DNA of 64,000 bases from NCBI RefSeq assembly GCF_900114355.1, contig NZ_FOSS01000002.1:729032-793031 (forward strand), given 5' to 3'. The notes beneath the pieces were generated by a model, which was given only the letters and a program-made list of their open reading frames with translations, made no database searches and was not told where the DNA came from. The stretch's first letter is position 1. Each line of letters starts with the position of its first letter. This stretch comes from Lysobacter sp. cf310. GTDB lineage: Bacteria > Pseudomonadota > Gammaproteobacteria > Xanthomonadales > Xanthomonadaceae. Made by a program: the position numbers and the translations under genes. Shown one piece after another: positions 38,419 through 51,250 of this stretch.

Positions 38419-39059
38419 GCCCGCGCGCCGGGGTGTGGGTACTGCTGGTCGCGCTGGCGATCGGCGCCTGTACGCCCCCTAGCCCTGCCCCGACGCCTGC
38501 CGAACGCTACGCCAGGTGGCACCGGACCCGCGCCGTGGCCGCCGACGCCTATCTCGGCTATCTGCGCACGCATGGCGTCGCCGACGTGCTGCCGCCGCAA
38601 CAGTTGCTACGCAGCGCGCGGCGTTGGCGAGGCTGCGCGGACGAGGAATTCGCGGTGCCGCCGCAATCGCAATGGCCGACGATGGTCCCGACCCTGCGTC
38701 TGGTGCGCGAACTGCGCGGCGCCGGCCTGCTGGATCGGGCCAGCGTGGGTTCGGGCTATCGCAACCCGGCCCTGAACCGCTGCGAGGGCGGCGCCCCCGG
38801 CAGCAAGCATCTGAGCAACGCGGCGCTGGATTTCGACCTGGCCCCCGAGGACGGCCTGCACCAACGGCTGTGCGCCTACTGGCGGATGCATGGCGCCGCA
38901 CGACGCTTCGGGCTGGGCTTCTACGACTCCGGTGCGATCCATGTCGACACCGCCGGTCATCGGACCTGGGGTTACGACTACACGCGGCGCAGTTCGCTGT
39001 GCGCGCCCCCGCCTAAGCCGTCTCGCCTTGGCGAAAGCAAACCCCATCGCCGCGGCTGA
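38415..39059 (+). CDS. M15-family zinc D,D-peptidase lipoprotein
   Basis: A 214-residue protein with a lipobox (VALAIGAC) and a catalytic domain of the M15A type: SGYRNPALNRCEGG, the zinc-binding SKHLSNAALDFD (His and Asp ligands) and HVDTAGHRTWGYDY (third His). Such enzymes cut D-Ala-D-Ala or D-Ala-meso-DAP bonds in peptidoglycan. The start is GTG within the previous stop (GTGA overlap). Periplasmic and lipid-anchored by inference. The last 20 residues are basic (KPSRLGESKPHRRG) and may be a read-on into the repeat region. Confidence 0.85.
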   Translation: MSPRAGVWVLLVALAIGACTPPSPAPTPAERYARWHRTRAVAADAYLGYLRTHGVADVLPPQQLLRSARRWRGCADEEFAVPPQSQWPTMVPTLRLVRELRGAGLLDRASVGSGYRNPALNRCEGGAPGSKHLSNAALDFDLAPEDGLHQRLCAYWRMHGAARRFGLGFYDSGAIHVDTAGHRTWGYDYTRRSSLCAPPPKPSRLGESKPHRRG

Positions 39060-39417
39060 CACCGCCTCCTGTAGGAGCGGCGCAAGCCGCGACCGCGCAA
39101 CTTCGGCCACGACGAGGTCGTGGCTCACGCCGCTCCTACCCCAAAGCAAGATCCACCCGTCGCGGCGTAACCGCTGGCTTCCTGTGGGAGCGGCGTAAGC
39201 CGCGATCGCGCAACTCGGCCACGACGCAGTCGCGACTCACGCCGCTCCTACCCCAAAGCAAGATCCACCCGTCGCGGCCTAACCGCAGGCTTCCTGTGGG
39301 AGCGGCGTAAGCCGCGATCGCGCAACTTCGGCCGCGATGCGGCCGCGGCTCACGCCGCTCCTACCCCAAGGCAAGATCCGATCGTCGCGACAGGTCGCCG
39401 GCGCGGCCGGCGCCCGA
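39060..39417. other. 358-base gap filled by the tandem REP array
   Basis: Lies between the convergent M15 peptidase and nlpD-like genes. Almost all of it is the three-unit repeat described separately. No gene, and no rpoS, follows nlpD here. Confidence 0.8.
39068..39372. repeat. Three tandem REP-like units, period 112-113 bases
   Basis: Units begin CCTGTAGGAGCGGCG (39068), CCTGTGGGAGCGGCG (39181) and CCTGTGGGAGCGGCG (39293). Each runs into GCAAGCCGCGA or GTAAGCCGCGA, has a variable middle, then the inverted arm CTCACGCCGCTCCTACCCC and a shared linker (AAAGCAAGATCCACCCGTCG). Every unit folds as one large hairpin. Confidence 0.9.
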
Positions 39418-40281
39418 TCACTTCTTCGGCAGATACAGCAACGGATCCACCGGCTTGCCGTTGTAGCGGACCTCGAAATGCAGCATGTCGCGCGCGGCGC
39501 CGCTGCGGCCCATCTCGGCGATCTGCTGGCCCGACTTCACCAACTGGCCTTCGTTGACCATGCGGTTGCGATTGTGGCCGTAGGCCGAGAGCCAGGCATC
39601 GTTGTGCTTGATGATGATCAGCTCGCCGTAGCCGACCAGGCCCGAACCCGAATACACCACCACGCCGTCGCTGGCCGCGCGCACCGGCGCGCCGCTGCTG
39701 CCGGCGATGTCGATGCCCTGCTTGGTCGGCTCGCCGGCGACGTAGCGGCTGAGCAATTGGCCGTCGGCAGGCCAACGCCAGTCGATACCGCTGCTGACCG
39801 GCGCGGTCGGCGCCGGCGGCGGACGCGAGGGCGCCGTCGCGACCGGCGGACGCGCCGTCGGCGCGCTCGGCGTGCCGGCCACGGGCGTCGTGCCGGTCGG
39901 GCGCGCGGGCACCGGACGCGACACCGGCGGACGCGAGGCGGTGGCGTTGCCCGGATACAGCTTCAGGCGCTGACCGGGGTAGATCGTGTACGGCGCGCTG
40001 ATGCCGTTCCAGGCGGCCAGATCGCGCGCGTCGATGCCGTTGCGGAACGCGATCCCGTACATGGTGTCGCCGCGCTGGACCACCGCGCTGGCGCCGTATT
40101 TGGGCGTGGACACGCGCACCGGGGTACGGCCGCCGCGCGAGGGTTCGCGGATCACCGTGCTCGAGCAAGCCGCCAGCACGAGCGCCGCGGCGACCACGAC
40201 CAGTGCGCGGCCGGTCTTGGCCGAGCCGACGGGGATGGTGTCGATGAGCGACAGTCCGTTGTTAGTCATGCGCGCGTTCAT
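39418..40281 (-). CDS. nlpD: NlpD-like murein hydrolase activator (LysM plus degenerate M23 domain), lipoprotein
   Basis: A 287-residue lipoprotein (lipobox ALVLAAC). A LysM domain (about 65-115: VVQRGDTMYGIAFRNGID, YTIYPGQRLKLYP) is followed by a Pro/Ala/Thr-rich linker and a C-terminal M23 domain (QGIDIAGSSGAPVRAASDG, YGHNRNRMVNEGQLVKSG, MLHFEVRYNGKPVDP). The usual first zinc ligand (H-x-G-x-D) is replaced by QGIDI, consistent with NlpD/EnvC regulators that activate amidases instead of cutting peptidoglycan. Starts inside the yqaA stop (ATGA). Role: activates an amidase during daughter-cell separation. Confidence 0.9.
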   Translation of the reverse strand: MNARMTNNGLSLIDTIPVGSAKTGRALVVVAAALVLAACSSTVIREPSRGGRTPVRVSTPKYGASAVVQRGDTMYGIAFRNGIDARDLAAWNGISAPYTIYPGQRLKLYPGNATASRPPVSRPVPARPTGTTPVAGTPSAPTARPPVATAPSRPPPAPTAPVSSGIDWRWPADGQLLSRYVAGEPTKQGIDIAGSSGAPVRAASDGVVVYSGSGLVGYGELIIIKHNDAWLSAYGHNRNRMVNEGQLVKSGQQIAEMGRSGAARDMLHFEVRYNGKPVDPLLYLPKK

Positions 40282-40895
40282 GCTCCAGATTGGGCGTGCC
40301 ACCACAGCCAGCCGATGCCGGCCACCACCACCGCGGTCGCGATCCAGCCCAGCGGCTCGATATAGCGACGCAGCGCGGCCTCGGCGCGCGGCCCGCCGAT
40401 CCGGATCACCAGCGCCAGCAGGAACACCCGCTTGCCGCGACCGATCAGCATGCTCAGCACGTATTGCAGCATGGGAACGCCGACGATGCCCGACGCCCAG
40501 GTGAACACCTTCATCGGAATCGGCATGAAGCCGCCGATCACCAGGAAGGTGAACACCGCCCACGGCGATTCGGCCACCTTGGCCTGGACCGTGGCGATGC
40601 CCGCCTCGATGTTGTCCAGCATGCCCAGGGCCGCGAACATCGGCTTCAGGGCCTCGAACGCGTAATGCCCCAGCGCGTAGCCGACCAGGGCGCCCGCCAT
40701 CGAACCGATCAGGCTCAGGGTCGCGAACCAGAACGCGCGCTTGGGCTGGGCCACGCACATCGGCGCCAGCATCACCTCCGGCATCACCGGAAAGATGATC
40801 GCTTCGACGAAGCTCAAGCCGGTGAGATAGGCCGGCGCGTGACGGTGAGCGGCCCAGGCCAGCGTGCGCTCGTAGAGCGGACCAAAAATCTTCAC
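40278..40895 (-). CDS. YqaA-family (DedA/VTT-like) membrane protein
   Basis: A 205-residue inner-membrane protein. LTGLSFVEAIIFPVMPEVMLAP and GSMAGALVGYALGHYAFEAL are typical of the SNARE-associated/VTT fold shared with DedA proteins, with GFMPIPMKVFTWASGIV as the second half. DedA relatives flip or sort lipids; the YqaA role is unknown. It sits between pcm and nlpD in the conserved surE-pcm-yqaA-nlpD order and overlaps nlpD by ATGA. Confidence 0.88.
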   Translation of the reverse strand: MKIFGPLYERTLAWAAHRHAPAYLTGLSFVEAIIFPVMPEVMLAPMCVAQPKRAFWFATLSLIGSMAGALVGYALGHYAFEALKPMFAALGMLDNIEAGIATVQAKVAESPWAVFTFLVIGGFMPIPMKVFTWASGIVGVPMLQYVLSMLIGRGKRVFLLALVIRIGGPRAEAALRRYIEPLGWIATAVVVAGIGWLWWHAQSGA

Positions 40896-40917
40896 TCAGT
40901 ATCCCTGTGGCGCGCGT

Positions 40918-41598
40918 TCAATCGATCATGCCCGACAGCAGCGGCACGAACACCACCGGCGCCAGCGTGGTTTGGCTGACCTTGCCCTCGGCGTCCTTGC
41001 GCAGCTGCAGCAGCGACTGCGAGGAGGAAGCGCCGACCGGCGCGATCAGGGTGCCGCCCGGCGCCAATTGCGCGGTCAGCGCATCGACCAGGGCCGGCGC
41101 CGCGGCGGTGACGATGATGGCGTCGAAGGGGCCGTTCTCGGGCCAGCCGATGCGGCCGTCGTCGTGCTTGCTGCGCACGTTCAAGCCGAGCTGGCGGAAG
41201 CGCTTGCGCGCGGTGCGCAGCAACTCGCCGATGCGCTCGACGGTGTGCACTTCCAAACCCAGCGCGGCCAGGATCGCAGCCTGGTAGCCCGAGCCGGTGC
41301 CGATCTCCAGCACCTTGCCCGGCATGCCGTCGGCGAGCAGCGCCTCGGTCATCTTGGCCACCACCCAGGGCTGCGAGATGGTCTGGCCGTGGCCGATCGG
41401 CAGCGCGGTGTCTTCGTAGGCGCGCGTGGCCAGGGCCTCGTCGACGAACAAATGACGCGGCACGGTGCGGATCGCGTTGAGCACGCGCTCGTCGCCGATG
41501 CCGTTGTCGCGCAGGCGCTCGACCAGGCGGTCGCGCACGCGCTGCGAGGTCATGCCGGTGCCGATCGCCTCGGGTTGCAGACGCATGCGCACGTTCAT
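40918..41598 (-). CDS. pcm: Protein-L-isoaspartate O-methyltransferase
   Basis: A 226-residue repair enzyme that methylates isoaspartyl residues in aged proteins. [19 protein letters not shown] opens the fold; [31 protein letters not shown] is the family signature (split here over two parts); [18 protein letters not shown] binds [11 protein letters not shown] and FVPLLSGM close it. Starts within the surE stop (ATGA). surE-pcm coupling is conserved. Confidence 0.96.
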   Translation of the reverse strand: MNVRMRLQPEAIGTGMTSQRVRDRLVERLRDNGIGDERVLNAIRTVPRHLFVDEALATRAYEDTALPIGHGQTISQPWVVAKMTEALLADGMPGKVLEIGTGSGYQAAILAALGLEVHTVERIGELLRTARKRFRQLGLNVRSKHDDGRIGWPENGPFDAIIVTAAAPALVDALTAQLAPGGTLIAPVGASSSQSLLQLRKDAEGKVSQTTLAPVVFVPLLSGMID

Positions 41599-42374
41599 GC
41601 GCCCCGCTCCAGCTCGGCGGCGAGCCCGCCGACCCAGCTGGCGACCTGATCCAGCGCCTGGTAACGGGTCAGGTCGACATGGATCGGGGTGATCGAAATG
41701 CAGCCGCGGCGCAGCGCATGGAAGTCGGTGCCGGGGCCGGCGTCCTGCTCGGGACCGGCGGCGCCGATCCACCACCACTGGCGCCCGCGCGGATCGCGCT
41801 GCGGCACGCAGGCCTCGGCTCGGTGGCGGTTGCCCAGGCGGGTGACCTCGAAGCCGGCGATCTCGCCCCAGGGCAGGTCGGGCACGTTGACATTGAGGAT
41901 GGTGTCGGCGGGCAGCGGATCGGTGCGCAGACGCGCGATGATCTCGACCGCGGCGCGCGCGGCGGTCTCGTAGTGCTTGCCGTCGTGGTCGACGGTCTGC
42001 AGCGACATCGCCAGCGCCGGCAGGCCCAGGAAGCGGCCTTCCATCGCCGCCGCGACGGTGCCCGAGTAGATCACGTCGTCGCCGAGGTTGGCGGTGTTGT
42101 TGATGCCGGAGACCACCAGGTCGGGCTCGACCTCGAGCATGCCGGTGATGGCGACGTGGACGCAGTCGGTGGGGGTGCCGTGCACGCGCCAGGTCGAGGC
42201 GTCGAGCTGGTGCACGCGCACCGGGGCATCCAGGGTCAGCGAATTGCTCGCGCCGGAACGGTCGCGGTCGGGGGCGACCACCAGCACTTCATGACCGGCC
42301 TCGCGCAGGGTCTGCGCCAGGACGCGGATGCCGGGGGCGTCGACGCCATCGTCGTTACTCACGAGAACTCGCAT
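41595..42374 (-). CDS. surE: 5'/3'-nucleotidase SurE
   Basis: A 259-residue survival-protein phosphatase. The metal site is [12 protein letters not shown] with both Asp residues; [29 protein letters not shown] and [19 protein letters not shown] follow in order. It dephosphorylates nucleoside monophosphates and exopolyphosphate. The first gene of the surE-pcm-yqaA-nlpD operon; ATGA overlap with pcm. A hairpin-capable dyad lies 44-80 bases upstream of its ATG. Confidence 0.97.
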   Translation of the reverse strand: MRVLVSNDDGVDAPGIRVLAQTLREAGHEVLVVAPDRDRSGASNSLTLDAPVRVHQLDASTWRVHGTPTDCVHVAITGMLEVEPDLVVSGINNTANLGDDVIYSGTVAAAMEGRFLGLPALAMSLQTVDHDGKHYETAARAAVEIIARLRTDPLPADTILNVNVPDLPWGEIAGFEVTRLGNRHRAEACVPQRDPRGRQWWWIGAAGPEQDAGPGTDFHALRRGCISITPIHVDLTRYQALDQVASWVGGLAAELERGA

Positions 42375-42417
42375 GGACTCCCTTGCGTTACCGCACAGCT
42401 TCGAAACGGGGTGGGCA

Positions 42418-42454
42418 CCGAGGTTCGTGGAACGAAGGTTCTTCGCAACCTCGG
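42418..42454. promoter_or_regulatory. Two-level dyad in the surE leader
   Basis: CCGAGGTT (42418-42425) faces AACCTCGG (42447-42454); inside, CGAA and TTCG flank GGTTC. It could be an operator or, as RNA, a hairpin 44 bases before the surE ATG. No T-run follows on either strand, so a terminator is less likely. Confidence 0.45.
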
Positions 42455-42594
42455 GAGCGCGCGCGAACGGCGCACGGGCCCATGATAGCCGATGGGCGTT
42501 ACCGGCTCCCGCACCGGTCGCGGCGCGGGACCACGATCCGGATCGCTGCGGCCAGGATCGGAAAGATCGCGCTGGGTTCGCCCCCTGTCTTGGG

Positions 42595-42666
42595 GGTAGG
42601 AGCGGCGTCAGCCGCGGCCGGCGTGCAGGCCGCGATTTCGTGGTCGCGGCTCGCGCCGCTCCGGCC
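42595..42666. repeat. REP-like palindromic element
   Basis: GGTAGGAGCGGCGTCAGCCGCG and the inverted CGCGGCTCGCGCCGCTCC (split around a GTGCAGGCCGCGATTTCGTG centre) form one stem-loop of the same family as those at 34707, 39068 and 51171. Confidence 0.8.
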
Positions 42667-42734
42667 GCGAATCGGGAGCGTGCGAGGCATCCGAATCCAA
42701 GGGCAGGCCCCGACCGCCCTGCTAAAGTTTCCGC

Positions 42735-43316
42735 ATGGCCGATCCGAACGATGACGACGAAGACGCCGCCGAACTGTTCCGCTCCGCGATCGGGCCGGTG
42801 CGGCGGCTGCCCGAGGCCGCGCTGCCGCCCAGCGCGCCCAAGCCCAAGCCGCGCGCGCGCATGGCCGAACGCGACGAGGCGCAGGCGCGCGAGGAATTCC
42901 GGCATGCGCTGGACGCCAGCCTGGCCGGGTCCGGCGAGCTCGAATCCGGCGATGCCCTGTCCTACCGCCGCGACGAACTGCCGCCGCGGGTGTTCCAGCG
43001 CCTGCGCCGCGGCGAGATCTCCGCCCAGGAGGAACTGGATCTGCACGGCAGCGACGTGCGCGAGGCCGAGGCGCTGCTGCGCGCATTTCTGCACGACGCG
43101 CGCGAGCACGGCTTGGGTTGCGTGCGGGTGATCCACGGCAAGGGCCGCCGTGGCACCGACTATGTCGACAGCCGCGGGCTGCCGGTGCTGAAGAATCTGG
43201 TCGACCGGCTGCTGCGGCAGCGCGGCGACATACTCGCCTTCCACTCCGCACCGCCCTCGCAGGGCGGTACCGGAGCGGTGCTGGTACTGCTCGCGCCGCC
43301 GTCTAGGCGGCGCTGA
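42735..43316 (+). CDS. Smr-domain protein (SmrA-like endonuclease family)
   Basis: A 193-residue protein. A charged N-terminus ([20 protein letters not shown]) and a Pro/Lys linker precede the Smr domain: [21 protein letters not shown] contains the L-D-L-H-G motif, and [11 protein letters not shown] the H-G-K-G motif; LLAPPSRR ends the chain. Small MutS-related domains nick DNA or cleave RNA at collided ribosomes. Divergent from surE and convergent with a small lipoprotein gene. Confidence 0.93.
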   Translation: MADPNDDDEDAAELFRSAIGPVRRLPEAALPPSAPKPKPRARMAERDEAQAREEFRHALDASLAGSGELESGDALSYRRDELPPRVFQRLRRGEISAQEELDLHGSDVREAEALLRAFLHDAREHGLGCVRVIHGKGRRGTDYVDSRGLPVLKNLVDRLLRQRGDILAFHSAPPSQGGTGAVLVLLAPPSRRR

Positions 43317-43322
43317 GCAGAG

Positions 43323-43553
43323 TCAGTCTTCGTGCTTGGCGGCGAGCGGCTTGCGCGGCAGGTTGACCCAGGTCACGTCGATGCCGCGGCGGCGCGCGAT
43401 GCGCTCCACCTGCGCCATGTAGAGCTCGTCGTTGTCCATGATCGACGGCGCTTTCTGCGGCGGCACATAGGCGCTCTTGGTGCTATGCCCAGCGCAGGCG
43501 GCCAGACCGAGTACGGACAGCGACAACAAAACGACTTTCAAGGACGCGTTCAT
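43323..43553 (-). CDS. Small lipoprotein, 76 residues
   Basis: The signal MNASLKVVLLSLSVLGLAAC gives a clean lipobox. The short mature peptide carries ELYMAQVERIARRRGIDVTW, an amphipathic helix followed by a VNLP turn. No family recognised. It lies downstream of truD on the same strand, with 115 bases between. Outer-membrane or periplasmic location is likely; a role is not apparent. Confidence 0.8.
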   Translation of the reverse strand: MNASLKVVLLSLSVLGLAACAGHSTKSAYVPPQKAPSIMDNDELYMAQVERIARRRGIDVTWVNLPRKPLAAKHED

Positions 43554-43668
43554 ATTCCCGTCTCCTGAGGCTTGCAGCGCCCGGCACCATTGCCGGTCGC
43601 ACTTTTGGCTTATACGCCCGCCTTCAGGACCAACCAGTGCCGCCCGTTGCTTTCCGACGAACGGTCGA

Positions 43669-44733
43669 TCAGGGCCGAACCAGCGTCGAGATTTCGCCCA
43701 GTTCCGCCAGCACGACCGTGGCATAAGCGCCCGCCGGCAACACGAAATCCAGCTCCAGTGCGAGGCCTTCGGCCGCGTCCAACCAGCGCCAGCCCAGCGC
43801 GCCCGGACGCAGGCGCAGGGCGCGCCGCTCCTGGTTGAGGCCGGCCTGCTCCAGGCCGTCGCGCAGCGCGGCGGCATCCGCGCCGGCCAGCGCGGCCCGC
43901 TCGATTTCGGCCGCGGCTTCGCGGCTGCGCAGCTCGCCGCGGCCCCAGAGCGGGCCGCTGGGGTGGATGTCGAACGCGGCCAGGCGCGCGGCCAGGGTGT
44001 CGTCGTAGGGCTCGGGCCCGAACACGCTGCGGCTGCCGTCCAGCATCCAGACCTCGCCCGTCAGCGGCCGGTCCCAGCAGTCTGCGCCCACGCGCGCGGC
44101 CAGGACCCGGTTGAACAGCTCCGAGCGCGCCGCCGACAGCAGCAGGCTGCGCTGTTCGCGCTTGACGCGGCGGCCGGCGAACATCGCCAGCGCGTGAGCG
44201 ACGTTGTCGCCGCCGCGGCCGAAGCGCTGCTCGCCGAAGTAATTGGGCACGCCGCGCGCGGCAATCGCCCGCAGACGGGTTTCGATCGCCGCCCGCTCGC
44301 CTTCCAGCTCGCGCAGGGTCAGCACGAAGCGGTTGCCGGCCAGGGCGCCGCGCGGCAGCTTCTTGGCGTGCCAGGCGCTGTCGAGCACGCGCAGGGCCTC
44401 GCCCGCCTCGGACGCTTCCTGCAGCGTCGCCAGATCCGGCGCCACGCGCTTGGGCAGATGCACGCTGAAGCGCTGACGGGTGAGCGCGTGGCGGTCCTTG
44501 AGCCCGGCGTAACCGATCGCCAACTCGCCGACGCCGGCCCAGGCGGCAATCCGCTTGGCCGCGAAGGCGGTGTTCATGCCGCGCTTTTCTATCGTCAGCA
44601 GCAGGTGTTCGCCGCTACCGCTGGGCTCGAAGCCCGGCAACTCCTCGACCAGAAAGTCCTCGGGCACGCTGCGGATGCGCGCGCGCAGGACCGGCGCGCC
44701 GTGCGCGCGCGCCAACGCGGGCTCGGAGCTCAT
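43669..44733 (-). CDS. truD: tRNA pseudouridine(13) synthase
   Basis: A 354-residue enzyme making pseudouridine at position 13 of tRNA-Glu. Seen: [20 protein letters not shown], the catalytic Asp in [45 protein letters not shown] (the TruD insertion hallmark) and [28 protein letters not shown]. Starts inside the ispF stop (ATGA). The order ispD-ispF-truD-surE is conserved, but here surE is separated by a lipoprotein gene and an inverted Smr gene. Confidence 0.96.
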   Translation of the reverse strand: MSSEPALARAHGAPVLRARIRSVPEDFLVEELPGFEPSGSGEHLLLTIEKRGMNTAFAAKRIAAWAGVGELAIGYAGLKDRHALTRQRFSVHLPKRVAPDLATLQEASEAGEALRVLDSAWHAKKLPRGALAGNRFVLTLRELEGERAAIETRLRAIAARGVPNYFGEQRFGRGGDNVAHALAMFAGRRVKREQRSLLLSAARSELFNRVLAARVGADCWDRPLTGEVWMLDGSRSVFGPEPYDDTLAARLAAFDIHPSGPLWGRGELRSREAAAEIERAALAGADAAALRDGLEQAGLNQERRALRLRPGALGWRWLDAAEGLALELDFVLPAGAYATVVLAELGEISTLVRP

Positions 44734-45203
44734 GCCGGCACCAGCAGACAGACCGCGGTCGCGGCGATGCCTTCGCCGCGGCCGGTGAAGCCCAGTTTCT
44801 CGCTGGTGGTGGCCTTGACGCTGATCGCGTCCAGGGCGATGCCCAGGTCCTGCGCGATCGCCTCGCGCATGGCCAGCGCGTGCGGGCCGACCTTGGGCCG
44901 CTCGCAGACCACGGTGACGTCGGCGTTGCCGACCCGGTAGCCGCGCTGCGCGATCAGCTCGTTGCAATGACGCAGAAAACGGCGGCTGTCGGCGCCGCGC
45001 CAGCGCTCGTCGCTGGGCGGGAAGTGCTGGCCGATATCGCCCAGCGCGAGCGCGCCGAGCAAGGCGTCGCACAGCGCGTGCAGGACCACGTCGCCGTCCG
45101 AATGCGCAAGCACCCCGCGATCGTGCGGCACCCGCACGCCGCCGAGCATCACGTGGTCGCCGTCGCCGAATGCGTGGACGTCGTAGCCTTGGCCGATTCT
45201 CAT
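44730..45203 (-). CDS. ispF: 2-C-methyl-D-erythritol 2,4-cyclodiphosphate synthase
   Basis: A 157-residue trimeric enzyme of the MEP isoprenoid pathway. Zinc ligands lie in [12 protein letters not shown] (Asp, His) and [37 protein letters not shown] and [18 protein letters not shown] complete the active site. Coupled by ATGA overlaps both to the small membrane gene upstream and to truD downstream. Length is standard. Confidence 0.98.
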   Translation of the reverse strand: MRIGQGYDVHAFGDGDHVMLGGVRVPHDRGVLAHSDGDVVLHALCDALLGALALGDIGQHFPPSDERWRGADSRRFLRHCNELIAQRGYRVGNADVTVVCERPKVGPHALAMREAIAQDLGIALDAISVKATTSEKLGFTGRGEGIAATAVCLLVPA

Positions 45204-45487
45204 ACAGGATCCTGCGTTGAATTCATTCGTGCGTGTTGTCGCCGCGGATAGGTGAAGCCATGCCGCGCGAACGCCAGCCACATGCCGATACCCAGCAGTA
45301 CCAGCGACTGGGCCAGAATCACCCGCAGCTCACCGGTGCCCGGTGGCGGCCCCAATGGCGTCCCATCGCTGGCGAACCGCGCCCCTGTCGGGTCGAGCCA
45401 TATCTCGGCCACGAACCAACCACCGGCGGCGCTAAAGAACAACGCCAGCGCTCCAAGCATTCGCAGCATCCTACGCAACCAGACCAT
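45200..45487 (-). CDS. Small membrane protein wedged between ispD and ispF
   Basis: A 95-residue protein with two helices (about 8-27 and 55-73) around a Gly/Pro-rich loop ([16 protein letters not shown]) and a basic C-terminal end ([14 protein letters not shown]). No family recognised. It overlaps the ispF start by four bases and follows ispD by 14, so it is embedded in the operon and cotranslated with ispF. In most relatives ispD and ispF are adjacent, which makes the insertion unusual. Confidence 0.75.
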   Translation of the reverse strand: MVWLRRMLRMLGALALFFSAAGGWFVAEIWLDPTGARFASDGTPLGPPPGTGELRVILAQSLVLLGIGMWLAFARHGFTYPRRQHARMNSTQDPV

Positions 45488-45501
45488 TCGTTTTCCCGGC
45501 G

Positions 45502-46191
45502 CTAAACCTTGCCCAGCAAATACTCCGCCAGCGCCAGATCGGCCGGCGTGGTGACCTTGAGGTTGTCCTCGCGGCCTTCCACCAGGCGCGGATGCCGCCC
45601 CGCGTGCTCCATCGCCGACGCCTCATCGGTGACGACCAGGCCCGCGACCGCGGCGTCGCGCAGCGCGACGGTCAGCGCGCCGCGCCGGAACGCTTGCGGA
45701 GTGAAGGCGCGCCACAGCCCGTCGCGCGGCTCGGTGGACAGGATGCGGCCGTCGCCGGCGCGCTTGAGCGTGTCGCGCAGCGGCGCGCCGAGGATGGCGC
45801 CGTCGGGGTCGGCCTCGGCCGCCACGATCAAGGCGTCCAGGTCGACGCGGCGCAGGTTCGGGCGCGCCGCATCGTGCACCAGCACGAGGCTATCGTCGCC
45901 GACATCGTCGGGTAGCGCGCGCAGTGCCGCAAGCACCGAATCGGCGCGCTCGCCGCCGCCGACGCAGCGCAGCACCGGCTTGCCCTGGCGCTCGCTCCAG
46001 CCCGGCCATAGCGCGTCGTCCGCGGCCAAGGCCACCATCGCGCCGGCCACGCGCGGGTGCGCGAGCAAGGCGTCCAGCGCATGCGCGATCAAGGGTTTGC
46101 CGGCCGCGATCAGATACTGCTTGGGCGTATCGCCGCCGAAGCGGGTGCCGCGACCGGCCGCGGGCAGCACCGCCCAGATCGGCGCGCTCAT
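45502..46191 (-). CDS. ispD: 2-C-methyl-D-erythritol 4-phosphate cytidylyltransferase
   Basis: A 229-residue enzyme joining CTP with MEP. PAAGRGTRFGGDTPKQYLIAA is the nucleotide-binding loop (given here in two halves: PAAGRGTRFGG and TPKQYL), with LVHDAARP, LKRAGDGRI, AFTPQAFRR and TDEASAMEHAG as the usual later motifs. Follows ftsB, as is conserved, with 43 bases between. Length standard. Confidence 0.97.
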   Translation of the reverse strand: MSAPIWAVLPAAGRGTRFGGDTPKQYLIAAGKPLIAHALDALLAHPRVAGAMVALAADDALWPGWSERQGKPVLRCVGGGERADSVLAALRALPDDVGDDSLVLVHDAARPNLRRVDLDALIVAAEADPDGAILGAPLRDTLKRAGDGRILSTEPRDGLWRAFTPQAFRRGALTVALRDAAVAGLVVTDEASAMEHAGRHPRLVEGREDNLKVTTPADLALAEYLLGKV

Positions 46192-46234
46192 CGGCCCGGC
46201 TCCGCGTCGATCCGGAACGGGCGCAACACCGCCG

Positions 46235-46570
46235 TCACGGCGCCGGCGCGTCCGCGCCCGCCGGTGCGGCCTGCGCGTTGGTCGGGGTTTCGGGCTCGAC
46301 CACGCGATAGAAGGTCTCGCCGGGCTTGATCATGCCCAGCTCGCTGCGCGCGCGCTCCTCGACCGCGGCCTCGCCGGACTTGAGGTCCTCGACTTCGGCC
46401 GCGAGCGCGGCGTTGCGTTGACGCAGCCCGCCGTTGTCGCGGGTCTGCTGCTGCACCTGCTGCTCCAGCGCGGCCACCGAACGGGTGCCGCCCTGGCCCA
46501 TCCACAGACGGTATTGCAGGAAGGCGAGCAGGCCCGCCAGGACTATCACCAGCACTCGCAGCCAGCGCAT
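46235..46570 (-). CDS. ftsB: Cell division protein FtsB
   Basis: A 111-residue bitopic membrane protein: short cytoplasmic start (MRWLR), one helix (VLVIVLAGLLAFLQYRLW), then a periplasmic coiled coil (ALEQQVQQQTRDNGGLRQRNAALAAEVEDLK, given as one heptad region) and the ERARSELGMIKPGETFYRV end. It forms a complex with FtsQ and FtsL to control septal peptidoglycan synthesis. The Ala/Pro-rich C-terminal tail is typical of Xanthomonadales. Between eno and ispD, the conserved place. Confidence 0.95.
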   Translation of the reverse strand: MRWLRVLVIVLAGLLAFLQYRLWMGQGGTRSVAALEQQVQQQTRDNGGLRQRNAALAAEVEDLKSGEAAVEERARSELGMIKPGETFYRVVEPETPTNAQAAPAGADAPAP

Positions 46571-46590
46571 GTCCGCCCTCCCCGGTCCGC

Positions 46591-48477
<1,887 letters not shown>

Positions 48478-48478
<1 letters not shown>

Positions 48479-49311
48479 CAGAACGAACTCTCGAGGAAGC
48501 CGTTCTTCTTGGTGATGCGGTCCAGCTCCACCAGGGTTTCCAGCAGCGCGCGCATCTTCGGCAGCGGCACCGCGTTGGGGCCGTCGGACAGGGCTTCCTC
48601 GGGGCGCGGATGGGTTTCCATGAAGATGCCGGAAATGCCCACCGCCATCGCCGCGCGCGCCAGCACCGGCACGAACTCGCGCTGGCCGCCGGACTTGCCG
48701 TCCATGCCGCCGGGCAGCTGCACGGAGTGGGTGGCGTCGAACACCACCGGGCAGCCGGTGTCGCGCATCACCGACAGCGAGCGCATGTCGCTGACCAGAT
48801 TGTTGTAGCCGAAGCTGGCGCCGCGTTCGCAGGCCATGATCTGCTCGTTGCCGACGGCCTTGGCCTTGGCGGTGACGTGCTTCATCTCCCAGGGCGAGAG
48901 GAACTGACCCTTCTTGATGTTGACCGGCTTGCCGGCGCGCGCCACGTTCTGGATGAAATCGGTCTGCCGGCACAGGAAGGCCGGGGTTTGCAGCACGTCC
49001 ACGACCGAGGCGACCTCGTTCATGGGCGTGTACTCGTGCACGTCGGTCAGCACCGGCAGGTCGAGCTGGCGCTTGACCTCGGCCAGCACCTTCAAGCCCT
49101 CTTCCATGCCCGGGCCGCGGAAGCTGGTCGCCGAGGTGCGGTTGGCCTTGTCGAAGCTGGACTTGAAGATGAAGGGGATGCCGAGCTCGCTGGTCATCTC
49201 CTTGAGCTGGCCGGCGACGTCCAGCTGCAGCTGCATCGATTCGATCACGCAGGGACCGGCGATCAGGAAGAACGGCCGGTCCAGGCCGACTTCGAATCCG
49301 CACAAATTCAT
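48478..49311 (-). CDS. kdsA: 2-dehydro-3-deoxyphosphooctonate aldolase (Kdo-8-phosphate synthase)
   Basis: A 277-residue enzyme condensing arabinose 5-phosphate with PEP to give Kdo-8-P for lipopolysaccharide. [104 protein letters not shown] and [13 protein letters not shown] follow in family order (each shown in fragments). The Cys in the PCVIES-type motif points to a metal-free or metal-dependent class undecided here. Follows pyrG and precedes eno, conserved. Confidence 0.97.
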
Positions 49312-49351
49312 CGGGCAGCTCCGTCAGGAATCGAAGGATGGGGTACCGGCT

Positions 49352-51244
<1,893 letters not shown>

Positions 51245-51250
51245 CGGGCC

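Larger units (their letters stand above)
42375..42734. other. 360-base divergent gap between surE and the Smr gene
   Basis: Holds the surE-leader dyad (42418-42454) and a REP-like element (42595-42666). No gene. Promoters for both operons should be here but are not evident. Confidence 0.6.

Noticed and set aside
39068-39372. Tandem repeats as a CRISPR array
   Set aside because: Units are 112-113 bases, each a full palindrome with a conserved linker; there are no short direct repeats with unique spacers and no cas genes.
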